Below are positions 6,741 through 14,914 of a stretch of 15,254 nt of DNA, piece by piece; position 1 is the stretch's first letter; every line of letters begins with the position of its first letter. The notes below the pieces were generated by a model that saw nothing but the letters and a program-made list of their open reading frames with translations, was not told the DNA's origin and ran no database searches. Made by a program: the position numbers and the translations under genes. This DNA comes from Streptococcus mitis (GTDB lineage: Bacteria > Bacillota > Bacilli > Lactobacillales > Streptococcaceae), in assembly GCF_009496285.1 (NCBI RefSeq), contig NZ_WIJK01000033.1:1-15254 (forward strand), read 5' to 3'.

Positions 6741-8522
6741 CTAGCTATTTTCTCTGTTTTTATTCGAAAATTGACTTTGATAAAGATCATAATAGAAACC
6801 TTTTGCAGCTAAAAGACTTTCATGATTTCCCTGTTCGATTATCTGTCCATCTTTAAGTACCAAAATCTTATCAGCTTCCTGAATAGTAGAAAGTCGATGG
6901 GCAATGACAAAGCTTGTTCTTCCCTTCATCAAACGCTTCATAGCCTTTTGAATCAAGAGCTCTAGACGAGTATCGACTGATGAGGTTGCTTCGTCCAAAA
7001 TTAAGATTTTAGGATCCGCCAAGAGAGCACGAGCGATAGTTAACAACTGTTTTTGCCCAAGAGAAATATTACTTGACTCTTGGTTCATTTCCATGTTATA
7101 ACCACCTGGAAGAGTGCGGATAAAGTGGTCTACATTGGCAGCCTTAGCAGCTTCAACGATTTCCTCGTCAGTTGCCTCAAGATTTCCAAAGCGAAGATTT
7201 TCCTTAATGCTACCTTCATAGAGCCAGGCATCCTGTAAGACCATGCCAAACTGGCGACGATAGTCCTGACGAGATAAGTTTCGAATATCTTGGCCATCCA
7301 CTAAAATGGCTCCAGCAGTTACATCATAAAAACGCATGAGAAGGTTAATCAAGGTTGTTTTCCCTGCCCCAGTAGGTCCAACGATGGCTACCATCTCTCC
7401 AGGTTCAACATCTAGGTTGAAATTACGAATCAATGGTTTATTTTCCACATATTGAAAATCAACATTCTTGAAGCTAACTTGACCTGTCAATGGTGCTAGT
7501 TCTTTCACTTCAGCAGTTTGGACTTCTTCCTGTTCATCTAAAACTTCAAAAACACGATCAAGGGAAGACTTAGCGCTCTGCATTTGCCCTGCTAGCTGGG
7601 TAATATTTTGAATAGGCTGGCTGACTTGCCATACATATTGAACGAAGGCCTGCATGTTACCAATAGTCAAGCGCCCTGCAATAACCTGCAATCCACCTAA
7701 TACTGCAACAATCAGGTAGGTTAAATCAGATACGATGTGAAGAGCAGGCATCATCAAACCTGAGATAAAGCTAGCCTTGAATCCGACTTGTTGCAATTCA
7801 TCCGTAATCTTTTCAAATCTCTCTTGAGAATTTTCTTCACGTCCGAAAAGTTTTAAAACATTGAAACCTGTCAAGTTTTCCTGTACAAATCCATTCATAC
7901 GTCCCAATATAGCTGCCTGATGTTTAAAGTATGGCTGCGAACGATTTAGAATCGTTTTAGCTCCAAAATAAGTCACTGGAATCGACAAGATAACAATGAT
8001 AGCCAGCTGAAGATTCAGATAGAGGACCATTCCCATAACAAAAAGAATGGTAAAGACTGCATTGACAATCTGTAAGAAAGATTGTTGTAGAGCGTTTGAA
8101 ACAGTTTCAACATCACTGGTAAAACGACCTAACAAATCTCCAAACTGGTGTTTGTCAAAGTAGGACACAGGGATGCGGTTGATTTTTTCGCTCATTTCAT
8201 TTCGCAAATCCTGTATCATGGACTGCACTGCATTGGTCATAAAGTAATTTGAGTAATAAGAACCCAACTCATAAAAAAGTCCACGTAAGAGATAGAACAC
8301 CAGAATCACAGCAATATAAGAGGTATTTATACCTGCTCCTGCAACACCATTTGCCATAGCAAGGAGATTGCTGGTTAACTCTGTAATGGCAAGCCCCAAT
8401 ACGAAAGGCTCGATAACACTCATAATAACGCTAACTATTTTCAAGAAGACTGCAAAGAAAACAGAGAAACGGTAGGCTTTTAAATAGCTCCATAGACGAG
8501 CTAGACTAGATTGTTGTTTCAT
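6741..8522 (-). CDS. Heterodimeric ABC exporter, subunit with the consensus Walker site
   Basis: The 593-residue protein fuses an N-terminal six-helix exporter domain (about 1-320) to a C-terminal ATPase domain. The ATPase has Walker A GPTGAGKT at 382-389, Q-loop Q430, Walker B ILILDE with catalytic E511, and switch histidine H542. The signature is changed to ISLGQ at 486-490 instead of LSGGQ. Together with its partner it forms an LmrCD/BmrCD-like (TM287/288-like) pair with one active and one degenerate ATP site. The ribosome site TAGGAGGTAAAGG overlaps the partner's stop 10 bases upstream. The likely cargo is a drug, lipid or peptide; the sequence does not say which. Confidence 0.93.
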   Translation of the reverse strand: MKQQSSLARLWSYLKAYRFSVFFAVFLKIVSVIMSVIEPFVLGLAITELTSNLLAMANGVAGAGINTSYIAVILVFYLLRGLFYELGSYYSNYFMTNAVQSMIQDLRNEMSEKINRIPVSYFDKHQFGDLLGRFTSDVETVSNALQQSFLQIVNAVFTILFVMGMVLYLNLQLAIIVILSIPVTYFGAKTILNRSQPYFKHQAAILGRMNGFVQENLTGFNVLKLFGREENSQERFEKITDELQQVGFKASFISGLMMPALHIVSDLTYLIVAVLGGLQVIAGRLTIGNMQAFVQYVWQVSQPIQNITQLAGQMQSAKSSLDRVFEVLDEQEEVQTAEVKELAPLTGQVSFKNVDFQYVENKPLIRNFNLDVEPGEMVAIVGPTGAGKTTLINLLMRFYDVTAGAILVDGQDIRNLSRQDYRRQFGMVLQDAWLYEGSIKENLRFGNLEATDEEIVEAAKAANVDHFIRTLPGGYNMEMNQESSNISLGQKQLLTIARALLADPKILILDEATSSVDTRLELLIQKAMKRLMKGRTSFVIAHRLSTIQEADKILVLKDGQIIEQGNHESLLAAKGFYYDLYQSQFSNKNRENS

Positions 8523-8532
8523 CCTTTACCTC

Positions 8533-10269
8533 CTATTCTTCTGTCAGAGACGCATTTTTCAGCTGCGACTCAGCAATTTCTCGATAGATGTCATTGATCT
8601 CCATCAATTCTTCATGACGGCCACGACCAACGATTTCACCCTTATCAAGGACAATGATCTGGTCAGCATCCATGATAGTTCCGACACGCTGTGCAACAAT
8701 CAATACCGTAGCATCTTGAGTCACTTCCTTGAGACGACGGCGCAAGATAGCATCTGTACGGTAGTCCAAGGCTGAGAAGGAATCATCAAAGATATAGATA
8801 TCTGGACCCTTGATAACTGCTCGGGCAATTGACAAGCGTTGTTTCTGACCACCTGATAGGTTGCTTCCCCCTTCAGCCAGATGAGTCGCGAAACCTTCTT
8901 CTCGACTTTCGATAAAGTCTTTGGCTTGGGCTACATCAGCTGCTTGGTGCAAGTCCTCATGACTGGCGTCCTCTTTCCCGTAACGAAGATTGTCTGCGAT
9001 AGTCCCAGTAAAGAGCAAGGCCTTTTGTGGAATAAATCCAATCTTCTGGCGGAGTGATTTGAGGCGGTAATCTCGGACATCAACACCATCGACCTTAATT
9101 TTCCCTAGCGTAACATCGTAAAAACGAGGAATCAATTGAACCAGAGTAGACTTACCTGAACCAGTTGAGCCGATAAAAGCAATGGTTTCCCCCGGTTTAG
9201 CAGTAAAGGAAATATTATGCAAAACAGGGCTTTCCGTTTCACCAGGATAAGCAAAGGTCACATTATCAAATTCTAGATATCCATGAGTTTCTGTCTCTTG
9301 AACTCCATTCTCGTTTGGATCAATAGAAATGGGCATATCCATGATTTCCTTCAAGCGCTCACTGGATACGGCCGTTTTAGGGTACATTGTAAAGAGGTTT
9401 GACAAGAAGAGGAAGGACAAGAGAGCGTGGAAACTATACTCGATGAAGGCTACCAAATCCCCAATCTGCAAACTTCCCTGTTTGAGAGGATCCAAAGCAA
9501 ACCAAACGATAGCTACAATCATGGCAATAATGATTTGAACAAAGAGGGGCTCTGTCAAACCAGTTAATTTGAACAAGCGATTCGAATTATCCGCATAGAT
9601 TGCATTTTTGTCTTCGAAACGTTTTTCTTGGAAGTCTTCACGAGCAAAGGCACGAATCACTCGTAGCCCCATCAAATTTTCACGGACATACTGGTTAATC
9701 TTATCCAGTGTTTTCTGTTGCTTTTCAGATAAGGGACGCGTTTTTACCGCAACATAAAGGACTACTACAGCTAGAAAAGGAACGGAAAAAGCGACAATCC
9801 AGGCTAGTGAAGGACTCGTCAAGAAAATCATGAGAATACTTGATAGCATCATCATGGGTGTGATAACACCCAACTTAAGCGTTTGTTCCGCAAACTGCAT
9901 GAGGACAAAGGCATCACTGGTAATACGAGTGACTAGTGAAGATACACCAATTTGTTCATATTCGTGATGAGAATACTCTTGCAGCTTAGAATAGACATCA
10001 TCCCGCATGTCCTTAACCATATTCGTGGTCAATTTACTAGCAGCATAAGCTAGAACAACCCGCCCAAATGTTCCCAAGACGATAATAACCAACATGATGA
10101 TGGCCCAAAAATAGAGTTTATCCTGATCACCTTGGTTGATTCCCTGGTCAATCATGCGGGCCAAAACTGTTGGTAAACCTAGATTGACAATGACAAAGAA
10201 AATTGCCCCGAGAAAGTCTAACACTAACCACTTGGGATAGCGTTTGAGATAAGACCAAATATAAAGCAT
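8533..10269 (-). CDS. Heterodimeric ABC exporter, subunit with the degenerate Walker site
   Basis: This is a 578-residue exporter half from the ATG at 10269, which follows a strong AAAGGAG ribosome site. An in-frame GTG further upstream would run into the terminator hairpin. The membrane domain (about 1-310) is followed by the ATPase: Walker A GSTGSGKS at 367-374, Q415, a perfect signature LSGGQ at 471-475, Walker B IYIFDD with D496 where the catalytic glutamate should be, and Q527 in place of the switch histidine. These losses are typical of the non-catalytic half of heterodimeric exporters. Its LSGGQ completes the active site of the partner encoded directly downstream. It probably sits in the cytoplasmic membrane as part of that pair. 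Confidence 0.93.
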   Translation of the reverse strand: MLYIWSYLKRYPKWLVLDFLGAIFFVIVNLGLPTVLARMIDQGINQGDQDKLYFWAIIMLVIIVLGTFGRVVLAYAASKLTTNMVKDMRDDVYSKLQEYSHHEYEQIGVSSLVTRITSDAFVLMQFAEQTLKLGVITPMMMLSSILMIFLTSPSLAWIVAFSVPFLAVVVLYVAVKTRPLSEKQQKTLDKINQYVRENLMGLRVIRAFAREDFQEKRFEDKNAIYADNSNRLFKLTGLTEPLFVQIIIAMIVAIVWFALDPLKQGSLQIGDLVAFIEYSFHALLSFLFLSNLFTMYPKTAVSSERLKEIMDMPISIDPNENGVQETETHGYLEFDNVTFAYPGETESPVLHNISFTAKPGETIAFIGSTGSGKSTLVQLIPRFYDVTLGKIKVDGVDVRDYRLKSLRQKIGFIPQKALLFTGTIADNLRYGKEDASHEDLHQAADVAQAKDFIESREEGFATHLAEGGSNLSGGQKQRLSIARAVIKGPDIYIFDDSFSALDYRTDAILRRRLKEVTQDATVLIVAQRVGTIMDADQIIVLDKGEIVGRGRHEELMEINDIYREIAESQLKNASLTEE

Positions 10270-10300
10270 GATTCTCCTTTCTTTTTCATTCAAAATGCAG

Positions 10301-10328
10301 AAAAGAGCGTGCTTACGCACGCCTTTTT
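10301..10328. terminator. Bidirectional-looking hairpin just upstream of the exporter genes
   Basis: The stem GCGTGC-ttac-GCACGC at 10307-10322 is followed by CTTTTT on the plus strand. On the minus strand it is followed by TCTTTTC, and it lies 37 bases before the exporter start codon. It could be a second terminator for tpiA or an attenuator in the exporter leader. Confidence 0.65.
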
Positions 10329-10331
10329 ACT

Positions 10332-10379
10332 AAAAAGAAGACAGGCAGCCCAAACCTCGAGAGAGGGAACTGTCTGTCT
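10332..10379 (-). terminator. tpiA terminator
   Basis: On the minus strand the arms AGACAGACAG and CTGCCTGTCT (one wobble pair) enclose a loop that contains a small CTCT/GAGG stem. The structure ends in TCTTTTT. It begins 15 bases after the tpiA stop. Confidence 0.8.
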
Positions 10380-10393
10380 CAGATATTTAAAGA

Positions 10394-11152
10394 CTATTTT
10401 ACAAAGTCAAGCAATGCCAAGAAGCTTTCTGGATCAAGTGATGCACCACCTACAAGAGCTCCATCAACGTCTGGACAAGCCATGTATTCAGCAACGTTTT
10501 CAGGTTTAACTGAACCACCGTATTGAACACGTACTTTATCAGCAACTTCTTGACCAAAGTCAGCAGCTACAACGTCACGAACAACTTTACACATTTTTTG
10601 TGCGTCATCTTGTGAAGCTGATTTACCAGTACCGATAGCCCAGATTGGCTCGTATGCGATAACTGATGAAGCTACTTGTTCTGCAGTCAATCCAGCAAGA
10701 GCAGCTGAAACTTGAGCACCTACGAATTCTGCTGCTTTACCAGCTTCGTAAGTTTCAAGTGACTCACCACAACAGATGATTGGAAGCATACCGTTAGCAA
10801 AGATTGCTTTTGCTTTTTTGTTGATGTCTTCATCTGTTTCGTGGAAGTAGTCACGGCGTTCTGAGTGACCGATAACAACGTAGTCAGTACCGATTTCTTT
10901 CAAAACTTGTGGGCTAGTTTCACCTGTGAAAGCACCTGCGTTTTCAAAGTAGCAGTTTTGAGCAGCAACTTTAAGGTTAGTTCCTTTAGCTGCAGCAAGT
11001 ACAGTTGTCAAGTCAAGTGCAGGAACTGCGATACCAGCTTCAACAAGATCAGCTGAAGGAAGTTTTGATGCTACTGCTTCAACAAATGCTTTTGCTTCTT
11101 CTGGGTTTTTGTTCATTTTCCAGTTACCAGCGATAAATGGTTTACGTGACAT
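10394..11152 (-). CDS. tpiA: Triosephosphate isomerase
   Basis: The 252-residue enzyme interconverts dihydroxyacetone phosphate and glyceraldehyde-3-phosphate in glycolysis. Catalytic residues are all present: K12 in GNWKMN, H96 in IGHSERR, E168 in [12 protein letters not shown] (flexible loop about 172-177), and the phosphate-binding GGS at 212-214 and GALVGGASL at 231-239. I chose the ATG at 11152, which has GAGG 8 bases before it and gives the normal length. Upstream in-frame codons lie in the leader. Codon choice is strongly biased toward a small codon set, as expected of a highly expressed gene. It has its own promoter and terminator. Confidence 0.97.
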   Translation of the reverse strand: MSRKPFIAGNWKMNKNPEEAKAFVEAVASKLPSADLVEAGIAVPALDLTTVLAAAKGTNLKVAAQNCYFENAGAFTGETSPQVLKEIGTDYVVIGHSERRDYFHETDEDINKKAKAIFANGMLPIICCGESLETYEAGKAAEFVGAQVSAALAGLTAEQVASSVIAYEPIWAIGTGKSASQDDAQKMCKVVRDVVAADFGQEVADKVRVQYGGSVKPENVAEYMACPDVDGALVGGASLDPESFLALLDFVK

Positions 11153-11186
11153 TTCACATACCTCTTTTTTCATTTTATTTTCTATT

Positions 11187-11215
11187 ATTTTATCATATTT
11201 ATAGATAGCTTGCAA
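11187..11215 (-). promoter_or_regulatory. tpiA promoter
   Basis: On the minus strand, -35 TTGCAA and -10 TAAAAT are separated by 17 bases, with TGA directly before the -10 (an extended -10 as well). This is the best promoter in the window and fits a highly expressed glycolytic gene. Confidence 0.85.
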
Positions 11216-11268
11216 ATCTTACTCTGTAACTAGAAGCCTTATTTTCAAAAACTTTCCAGTTGCCGTTT

Positions 11269-12636
11269 TTATCTAGAAGCTGGCTTTCTCCTAGTTAATT
11301 TGACCACTGCTTCTGTTCTAGCCGTGTGTGGAAACATATCAACAGACTGGATATAGTGTAGATCATAGACCTCTACTAGACGGACTAAATCACGCGCCAA
11401 GGTAGACACATTGCAGGAAACATATACCATCTTTTCAGGTGCGTATTTGACAATGGTATCCAAGAGCTTGTCATCTAAACCAGTACGTGGCGGGTCCACA
11501 ATCAAGGCATCAGCACGATAGCCTTCCTTGTACCATCTAGGGATAATCTCTTCTGCTGTACCTGCCTCATAGTGGGTATTACTATACCCCATACGCTGGG
11601 CATTTGCCTTAGCATCCTCGATAGCTTCAGGAATAATATCCATCCCTCTCAGGCTCTTAACCTTCCTAGCAAAGGCAAAACCAATGGTCCCAACACCACA
11701 GTAGGCATCAATCAGGTGGTCCTCCTCAGTCACGTCCAATGCTTTAACAGCTTCACTGTAGAGGACTTCAGTCTGTTCAGGATTGAGCTGGTAAAAAGCT
11801 CGAGGAGAAAGAGAAAATTCATAATCAAGAACACCCTCGCGTATACTATCTTGACCCCAAATAATCTCGGTCTTGTCTCCATAAATCTCACTGGTTTTTG
11901 CAGTATTGGTATTGACTGCAACTGTCACCACTTCTGGAAAATCCTTGACTAGGTCTTGAACTAAGAGAGTCAGATTCAATTGGCGATTAGTGACGATAAT
12001 GATTTGAACCTGCCCAGTTTTCCGTGCTCGACGTACCATAATGGTCCGAACCCCAAGAATTTTCCGTTCATCTGTAATCGGAATTTGATGATAGGTCAAG
12101 AGTTCAGCAATGCGATTGGCAATAGCTTGCGTTTCCTTGTCTTGGACTAGGCAGTCTTTTAACTCAACCAAGTAGTGAGAATTCTGAGCATACAAACCTG
12201 CCTTAACTTGACCTTTAAACTTTCGCGTTTGAAATTGCAGTTTAGCCCGATAATACTTAGACTCCTGCATGCCAATGGTTGGTCTAATTTCATAGTTTTC
12301 GTAGCCAGCAGGCGCAAATTTTTTCAGAGCTTGATGGAGAAGGTCCGTCTTAAACTCCAGCTGCTTGTCGTAATGCAGGTGCATGATTTGACAGCCTCCA
12401 CACTCATTATAAATGGTACAGTCTGGAACCACTCGAAACTTAGATTTTTTATTGACCTCAAGCAGTTTAGCCTCAACGTAGTTACGCTTAACCGAAGTCA
12501 CCTGACAATAGATATCTTCTCCCTTGAGGGCACCTGGAACAAAAACGAGGGTTTTCTGGAAAAAACCAATTCCTTCCCCGTTAATCCCCATGCGCTTGAT
12601 TTTTAATGGAATTTTTTGTTTGACTTTTAGATTCAT
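11269..12636 (-). CDS. rlmD: 23S rRNA (uracil-5)-methyltransferase, RlmD/RumA family
   Basis: The 455-residue enzyme puts a methyl group on a uracil C5 using S-adenosylmethionine. An N-terminal TRAM domain (about 1-60) is followed by the iron-sulphur cysteines C73, C79 and C82 (CX5CX2C) with C162 as the fourth. The SAM-binding motif [10 protein letters not shown] is at 310-319 and DPPRTGL at 381-387. The catalytic cysteine is C408 in YVSCNVST, and the general base is probably E442 in FPHTARTE. Streptococci have more than one paralogue, so the exact site (U1939, U747 or both) cannot be read from sequence. The start codon lies 6 bases after a perfect -10, so the message appears leaderless. Confidence 0.92.
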   Translation of the reverse strand: MNLKVKQKIPLKIKRMGINGEGIGFFQKTLVFVPGALKGEDIYCQVTSVKRNYVEAKLLEVNKKSKFRVVPDCTIYNECGGCQIMHLHYDKQLEFKTDLLHQALKKFAPAGYENYEIRPTIGMQESKYYRAKLQFQTRKFKGQVKAGLYAQNSHYLVELKDCLVQDKETQAIANRIAELLTYHQIPITDERKILGVRTIMVRRARKTGQVQIIIVTNRQLNLTLLVQDLVKDFPEVVTVAVNTNTAKTSEIYGDKTEIIWGQDSIREGVLDYEFSLSPRAFYQLNPEQTEVLYSEAVKALDVTEEDHLIDAYCGVGTIGFAFARKVKSLRGMDIIPEAIEDAKANAQRMGYSNTHYEAGTAEEIIPRWYKEGYRADALIVDPPRTGLDDKLLDTIVKYAPEKMVYVSCNVSTLARDLVRLVEVYDLHYIQSVDMFPHTARTEAVVKLTRRKPASR

Positions 12637-12642
12637 AAGTCT

Positions 12643-12671
12643 ATTATACCACGTAGTTTCTCAATGGTTAA
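12643..12671 (-). promoter_or_regulatory. Promoter of the rlmD-type gene, leaderless start
   Basis: On the minus strand, TTAACC and TATAAT are separated by 17 bases, with TGG directly before the -10 (extended). Only AGACTT separates the -10 from the ATG, so transcription should begin at or next to the start codon. There is no ribosome binding site. Confidence 0.75.
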
Positions 12672-12676
12672 GAATA

Positions 12677-12685
12677 TGTTACAAT
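12677..12685 (+). promoter_or_regulatory. Extended -10 promoter of the APH-like kinase gene, leaderless start
   Basis: TGTTACAAT is an extended -10. AAAACC then leads directly into the ATG at 12692. There is no clear -35 and no ribosome binding site, so this message also looks leaderless. Confidence 0.7.
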
Positions 12686-12691
12686 AAAACC

Positions 12692-13465
12692 ATGAATACA
12701 AAGATATCTTTTTCCTCATTGGATTTTCCTGAGCAATTACGAACTTATATAGAGGGGGCAAGCCTTTCTGACAGCTCTTCTCATTCAGGCGCAAGGGTTC
12801 TTTATCTTGACTCAGGTTACTATTTAAAAATTGATCAAAAGGGAAGATTAGAGCGAGAAGCTAGAATTGCGAGTTGGTTTGAACAAGAGGGAATAGGAAC
12901 TCCTGTTATCGACTATGTATCTACGGATAAAGACTATCTTCTGACAAAAGAAGCCATTGGCCGTTATGCTCTCGCTTTTTTAGATCAGCCAGAGACAATC
13001 TGTCAAACCATGGCCGAGTCTCTTAAAAAGCTTCACAACTTAAACCCACACAATTTTCCATCAGAAAATCATTTACAGACCTATAAAGACAGAGCCTTAA
13101 AAAACTATGAAAAAGGTGAGTTCTATGCCAAGGCCCTCCTACCCCAATTCCAGATTAACAGTCGCGAAGAGGCCTTCCAACTCATCCAAGAACAAGGGCA
13201 CCTTTTAGAAACAGATGCCTTTATTCACGGGGACGCCTGTCTACCGAACTTTATTCTAAAAGATGCTGACCACTTCTCTTGCTTTATTGACCTTGGCTTA
13301 GCTGATTTCAGTGATCGACATATCGATCTCTTTTGGACAGTTTGGTCCCTCAACTATAACCTACATGACCCTAAATACGCTGAACTATTTCTTGACTATT
13401 ATGGGAGAGAACAGGTCGATGTAAATAAACTTCGACTCGTTGCTGCCTTTGAAGCATTTGGGTAA
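12692..13465 (+). CDS. APH(3')-like aminoglycoside phosphotransferase family kinase
   Basis: The 257-residue protein has the layout and nearly the length of APH(3') enzymes (about 264). It shows the ATP-site lysine K46 in YYLKID, the N-lobe helix LEREARIASW, the Brenner motif HGDACLPN at 179-186 (D181 catalytic, N186), and the metal-binding aspartate D200 in FIDLGLADFSDRHIDL. The C-terminus ends like that of APH(3') enzymes. Such kinases transfer phosphate from ATP to an aminoglycoside hydroxyl, but chromosomal relatives may use other substrates, so resistance is not shown. An upstream extension of the frame is excluded because the promoter lies just before this ATG. recX follows after 9 bases and its ribosome site overlaps this stop, so the two are one operon. 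Confidence 0.85.
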   Translation: MNTKISFSSLDFPEQLRTYIEGASLSDSSSHSGARVLYLDSGYYLKIDQKGRLEREARIASWFEQEGIGTPVIDYVSTDKDYLLTKEAIGRYALAFLDQPETICQTMAESLKKLHNLNPHNFPSENHLQTYKDRALKNYEKGEFYAKALLPQFQINSREEAFQLIQEQGHLLETDAFIHGDACLPNFILKDADHFSCFIDLGLADFSDRHIDLFWTVWSLNYNLHDPKYAELFLDYYGREQVDVNKLRLVAAFEAFG

Positions 13466-13474
13466 GGGGAAAAT

Positions 13475-14251
13475 ATGAAAATCACAAAACTTGAAAAGAA
13501 AAAAAGACTCTATCTGCTCGAACTTGATAGCGACCAAATCTGCTACATTACCGAGGATACCATTGTTCGCTTTATGTTGACAAAAGGGAAAGAGATTTCA
13601 GCTGAGGAACTAACTGAGATTAAATCCTTTGCGCAATTTTCCTACAGTAAAAATCTAGCTCTCTACCACTTATCCTTCAAGGCACGTACTGAAAAGGAAG
13701 TCCGAGATTATCTTGCCAAACATGAAATTGATGAGAAAATCATCCCCCAAGTCATTCAGTCTCTAAAGGACGACAACTGGATCAATGATCGTCAGTATGC
13801 ACAAGCTATCATCAACTCCAATCAGCTTTCAGGAGATAAGGGAAGCTATATGCTGATGCAGAAGATTTCCCAAAAGGGCGTTTCTAAATCTATCATCCAA
13901 GAAGTCTTACAAGATTTTGATATGATGGAAGTCGCAGAGCGTACAGCTGAAAAACTACTGAAAAAATATCAGGGAAAATTGCCAGCCCGCGCCTTACAGG
14001 ACAAGATTATCCAAAATCTGACCAACAAAGGTTTTTCCTACTCAGAAGCCAAGGCTGCCTTTGATCAACTTGATAACCAGATCGATGAAGAAACTGTCCA
14101 AGAGCTGATTTTTAAAGAGCTCGATAAACAATACCCAAAATACTCACGAAAGTATGAAGGATACGAACTCAAGCAACGTTTGACCCAAGTTTTAGCTAGA
14201 AAAGGTTACGATTTTTCGGATATAGCCAGCGCTCTCAGAGAATATCTTTAA
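13475..14251 (+). CDS. recX: RecX, regulator of RecA
   Basis: The 258-residue protein matches the long streptococcal/Bacillus form of RecX, built of repeated three-helix units. Examples are [16 protein letters not shown] near 71-86, an [10 protein letters not shown] unit near 128-137, an [15 protein letters not shown] unit near 171-185, and [19 protein letters not shown] near the C-terminus. RecX binds RecA filaments on single-stranded DNA and limits or remodels them, which affects recombination and competence. The ribosome site AAGGGG lies over the stop of the kinase gene. recA itself is not in the window. Confidence 0.93.
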   Translation: MKITKLEKKKRLYLLELDSDQICYITEDTIVRFMLTKGKEISAEELTEIKSFAQFSYSKNLALYHLSFKARTEKEVRDYLAKHEIDEKIIPQVIQSLKDDNWINDRQYAQAIINSNQLSGDKGSYMLMQKISQKGVSKSIIQEVLQDFDMMEVAERTAEKLLKKYQGKLPARALQDKIIQNLTNKGFSYSEAKAAFDQLDNQIDEETVQELIFKELDKQYPKYSRKYEGYELKQRLTQVLARKGYDFSDIASALREYL

Positions 14252-14289
14252 TTTTTTCATAAAAAAACTAAGAACTTTAAACAAAAATG

Positions 14290-14298
14290 TGATACAAT
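14290..14298 (+). promoter_or_regulatory. Extended -10 promoter of the DUF402/Ntdp gene
   Basis: TGATACAAT in the 88-base gap after recX is an extended -10. No clear -35 is seen. The expected leader is about 35 bases, and the ribosome site before the ATG at 14340 is weak (AAAGTTGG). Confidence 0.6.
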
Positions 14299-14339
14299 AG
14301 TAAACGATAAACTTATAAATTGTAGAAAGTTGGTTAGTT

Positions 14340-14873
14340 ATGAAACTTCCAAAAGAAGGCGACTTTATTACAATTCAAAGTTATAAGCATGATGGGAGTC
14401 TTCACCGCACTTGGCGAGACACCATGGTACTAAAAACAACAGAGAACGCTATTATCGGCGTCAACGACCACACACTTGTTACCGAAAGTGACGGTCGTCG
14501 TTGGGTGACTCGAGAACCGGCTATTGTTTACTTTCACAAGAAATATTGGTTTAATATTATCGCTATGATTCGTGATAATGGTATTTCCTACTACTGCAAT
14601 ATGGCAAGTCCTTACTATCTAGACGAAGAAGCTTTAAAGTACATTGACTATGATTTGGATGTTAAAGTTTTTACAGATGGTGAGAAACGCCTCTTGGACG
14701 TTGAGGAGTATGAACGACACAAGCGAAAAATGAAGTATTCTTCTGACTTAGATTATATTTTGAAAGAGCATGTCAAGATTCTTGTTGATTGGATTAACAA
14801 TGAACGTGGCCCCTTCTCAGAAGCCTATGTCAATATTTGGTACAAACGCTACGTAGAACTAAAGAATCGGTAA
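14340..14873 (+). CDS. DUF402 nucleoside tri-/diphosphate phosphatase (Ntdp family)
   Basis: The 177-residue protein belongs to the DUF402 family. Characterised members (for example Staphylococcus aureus Sa1684) hydrolyse nucleoside tri- and diphosphates with a metal ion. The conserved polar set is present: R23 and R26 in LHRTWRD, N87 in YYCNMASP, the acidic string D103, D105 and D107 in [10 protein letters not shown], and D120 and E123 in LLDVEEYE. The C-terminal helix (about 135-177) is typical. It is cytosolic and compact, with no signal peptide. It follows recX but has its own promoter and a strong terminator, so it is probably a single-gene unit. Confidence 0.9.
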   Translation: MKLPKEGDFITIQSYKHDGSLHRTWRDTMVLKTTENAIIGVNDHTLVTESDGRRWVTREPAIVYFHKKYWFNIIAMIRDNGISYYCNMASPYYLDEEALKYIDYDLDVKVFTDGEKRLLDVEEYERHKRKMKYSSDLDYILKEHVKILVDWINNERGPFSEAYVNIWYKRYVELKNR

Positions 14874-14881
14874 AGTTGTCA

Positions 14882-14914
14882 AAGGTCAGGATTTTGTTCC
14901 TGACCTTGTTTTTT
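14882..14914 (+). terminator. Rho-independent terminator after the Ntdp gene
   Basis: A perfect 10-bp stem, AAGGTCAGGA with TCCTGACCTT, around a 6-base loop is followed by GTTTTTT. It begins 9 bases after the stop codon. Confidence 0.92.

Noticed and set aside
10270..10320. GTG start extending the first exporter subunit, or a leader peptide there
   Set aside because: The extension is encoded by the terminator hairpin, and AAAGGAG is placed for the ATG at 10269. AAGG is only one base from the GTG.
11572..12606. Several plus-strand open frames of 126-143 residues antisense to the rlmD-type gene
   Set aside because: They are by-products of the opposite-strand coding sequence, with no motifs or good start signals.
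12524..12691. In-frame upstream extension of the APH-like kinase
   Set aside because: It overlaps the divergent gene, and the promoter at 12677-12685 lies just before the ATG at 12692.
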